Below are positions 4,807 through 5,816 of a DNA stretch of 5,816 nucleotides, one piece after another. The notes below the pieces were generated by a model. That model was given only the letters and a program-made list of their open reading frames with translations, was not told the origin of the DNA and made no database searches. This stretch comes from Bacillota bacterium. Its GTDB lineage: Bacteria > Bacillota > Clostridia > Lachnospirales > Lachnospiraceae. The DNA lies in contig JAEZKA010000094.1 in the NCBI GenBank assembly GCA_023436225.1, positions 1 to 5,816 on the forward strand, read 5' to 3'. Within the stretch, counting starts at the first letter, position 1. Each line of letters begins with the position of its first letter. A program made the translations under genes and the position numbers.

Positions 4807-5781
4807 TTATATTTGGTATTGATGATAAAGACTTGCAACAACCTCGTCGATAGAAGGACCATCAACCGACAGATCAATCACTTCTACCTGCGTTGATATT
4901 CTCGCTATCGCATCGGACACCGTCAGTTTTGATAGATCAATATCGAATAACGCTAACTGATTGCTTACGGAGACAGCCCGCATACCTTCACCAGGTACGA
5001 TAGTACCTCCACCGTGCTCTACTGTAAGTAGCTTATTGGTAGCAAACTGCTTTCGGATATCCTCCAGATTACCATCCATTAGGATCTTCCCTTTACCAAT
5101 CAGTATAATCCTCTTCGTTAAGGTCTCGATATCCTGCATATCATGAGTAGTAAGAATTACCGTTGTTTTATGGACTCTGTTCCGTTCCAGTATAAAGTCT
5201 CGGACAGCTAATTTCGATACCGCATCAAGACCAATGGTAGGCTCGTCCAAAAATAAGATCTTTGGGCTGTGGAGTAAGGATGCTGCAATCTCGCAGCGCA
5301 TTCGCTGCCCTAAAGAAAGCTGTCTGGCCGGTGTTCTTACAATCTCAGAAAGATTCAATAAGGTAACCAATTCCTCAAGATTATTATTGTAGGTTTGTGT
5401 AGGAATTCTGTAAATATCCCTCAGAAGCTCAAAGGAATCAATGACAGGCACATCCCACCATAACTGGGAACGTTGACCAAATACTACTCCGATCTCCTTC
5501 ACATGTGCTGTTCTATCTTTCCAGGGAACTCTTTCATTGATGCTGCAATACCCGCCATCCGGTGTCAGAATACCACTTAACACCTTGATCGTACTGCTTT
5601 TTCCTGCACCATTGGGACCGATATACCCGACCATTTCTCCATCCTCAATCTGAAAGGAGATATCATCGAGTGCTTTGATGCATTCATACTGCTTATGGAA
5701 CAAAGCCTTGAATGCTTCAGAAAATCCGGCGTTGCGCCGGCTGACCTTGAAGGTCTTAGAGATGTGTTCAACCTTGATCAT
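4807..5781 (-). CDS. ABC exporter ATPase (COG4586-like)
   Basis: The 324-residue nucleotide-binding subunit powers the two permeases encoded downstream; it is soluble and would dock on their cytoplasmic face. Motifs are intact: Walker A GPNGAGKSS (55-63), Q-loop FGQRSQLWWD (101-110), signature LSLGQRMR (155-162), Walker B ILFLDEP (175-181), D-loop GLDAVSK and H-loop TTHD (His 213). GVVFGQRSQLWWD is characteristic of the COG4586 group, distinct from NatA or drug-export ATPases. About 90 residues after the H-loop form a C-terminal accessory domain as in that group. ATG 5781 is supported by AGGAGG (5788-5793) six bases upstream. It is the first gene of the operon seen here; any promoter lies mostly beyond the right edge, since only 35 bases precede the gene. 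The transported compound is not revealed by the sequence. Confidence 0.95.
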   Translation of the reverse strand: MIKVEHISKTFKVSRRNAGFSEAFKALFHKQYECIKALDDISFQIEDGEMVGYIGPNGAGKSSTIKVLSGILTPDGGYCSINERVPWKDRTAHVKEIGVVFGQRSQLWWDVPVIDSFELLRDIYRIPTQTYNNNLEELVTLLNLSEIVRTPARQLSLGQRMRCEIAASLLHSPKILFLDEPTIGLDAVSKLAVRDFILERNRVHKTTVILTTHDMQDIETLTKRIILIGKGKILMDGNLEDIRKQFATNKLLTVEHGGGTIVPGEGMRAVSVSNQLALFDIDLSKLTVSDAIARISTQVEVIDLSVDGPSIDEVVASLYHQYQI

Positions 5782-5816
5782 GTTATTCCTCCTGGTAGTA
5801 ATATTTTTTCAAATAT

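Overview
The window looks like chromosomal DNA of a low-GC Gram-positive anaerobe, most likely a clostridium of the Lachnospiraceae type. That is an inference from AT-rich intergenic DNA, strong AGGAGG ribosome binding sites, a Bacillus-like elongator tRNA-Met, tRNAs without an encoded CCA end, and the protein families present. No species marker is present. Every supported gene lies on the minus strand, so the region reads from right to left.

Right part (5781 down to 610): an apparent operon. It begins with an ABC ATPase, followed by a 123-base gap holding a near-perfect palindrome. Next come a first ABC-2 type permease, a 60-codon Cys-rich small ORF starting one base after that permease's stop, a second ABC-2 permease, and a HelD-type superfamily 1 helicase 25 bases further on. 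The ATPase and two permeases match the uncharacterised three-gene exporter set COG4586/COG4587/COG3694. HelD proteins act on RNA polymerase.

The small ORF is the least explained part. It contains one copy of a 48-bp direct repeat (44/48 identical), and the second copy covers its 3' end in another reading frame. Removing one G from a G5 run would let the ORF continue into the second copy in the same frame as the first, repeating the motif VPASSSAQT. It may therefore be a Cys-rich exported or modified peptide, or a frame-shifted remnant of a longer internally repeated one.

Left part (609 down to 1): after helD come about 200 bases with two imperfect hairpins. Then a consensus promoter (TTGACA, 17 bases, TATAAT) drives tRNA-Val(UAC) and tRNA-Met(CAU), and a strong intrinsic terminator follows. 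Immediately beyond the terminator T-tract the sequence changes to the 5' end of a group II intron whose domain I resembles group IIC introns. That is the place where group IIC introns characteristically insert. The intron runs off the left edge, so its reverse transcriptase is not visible.
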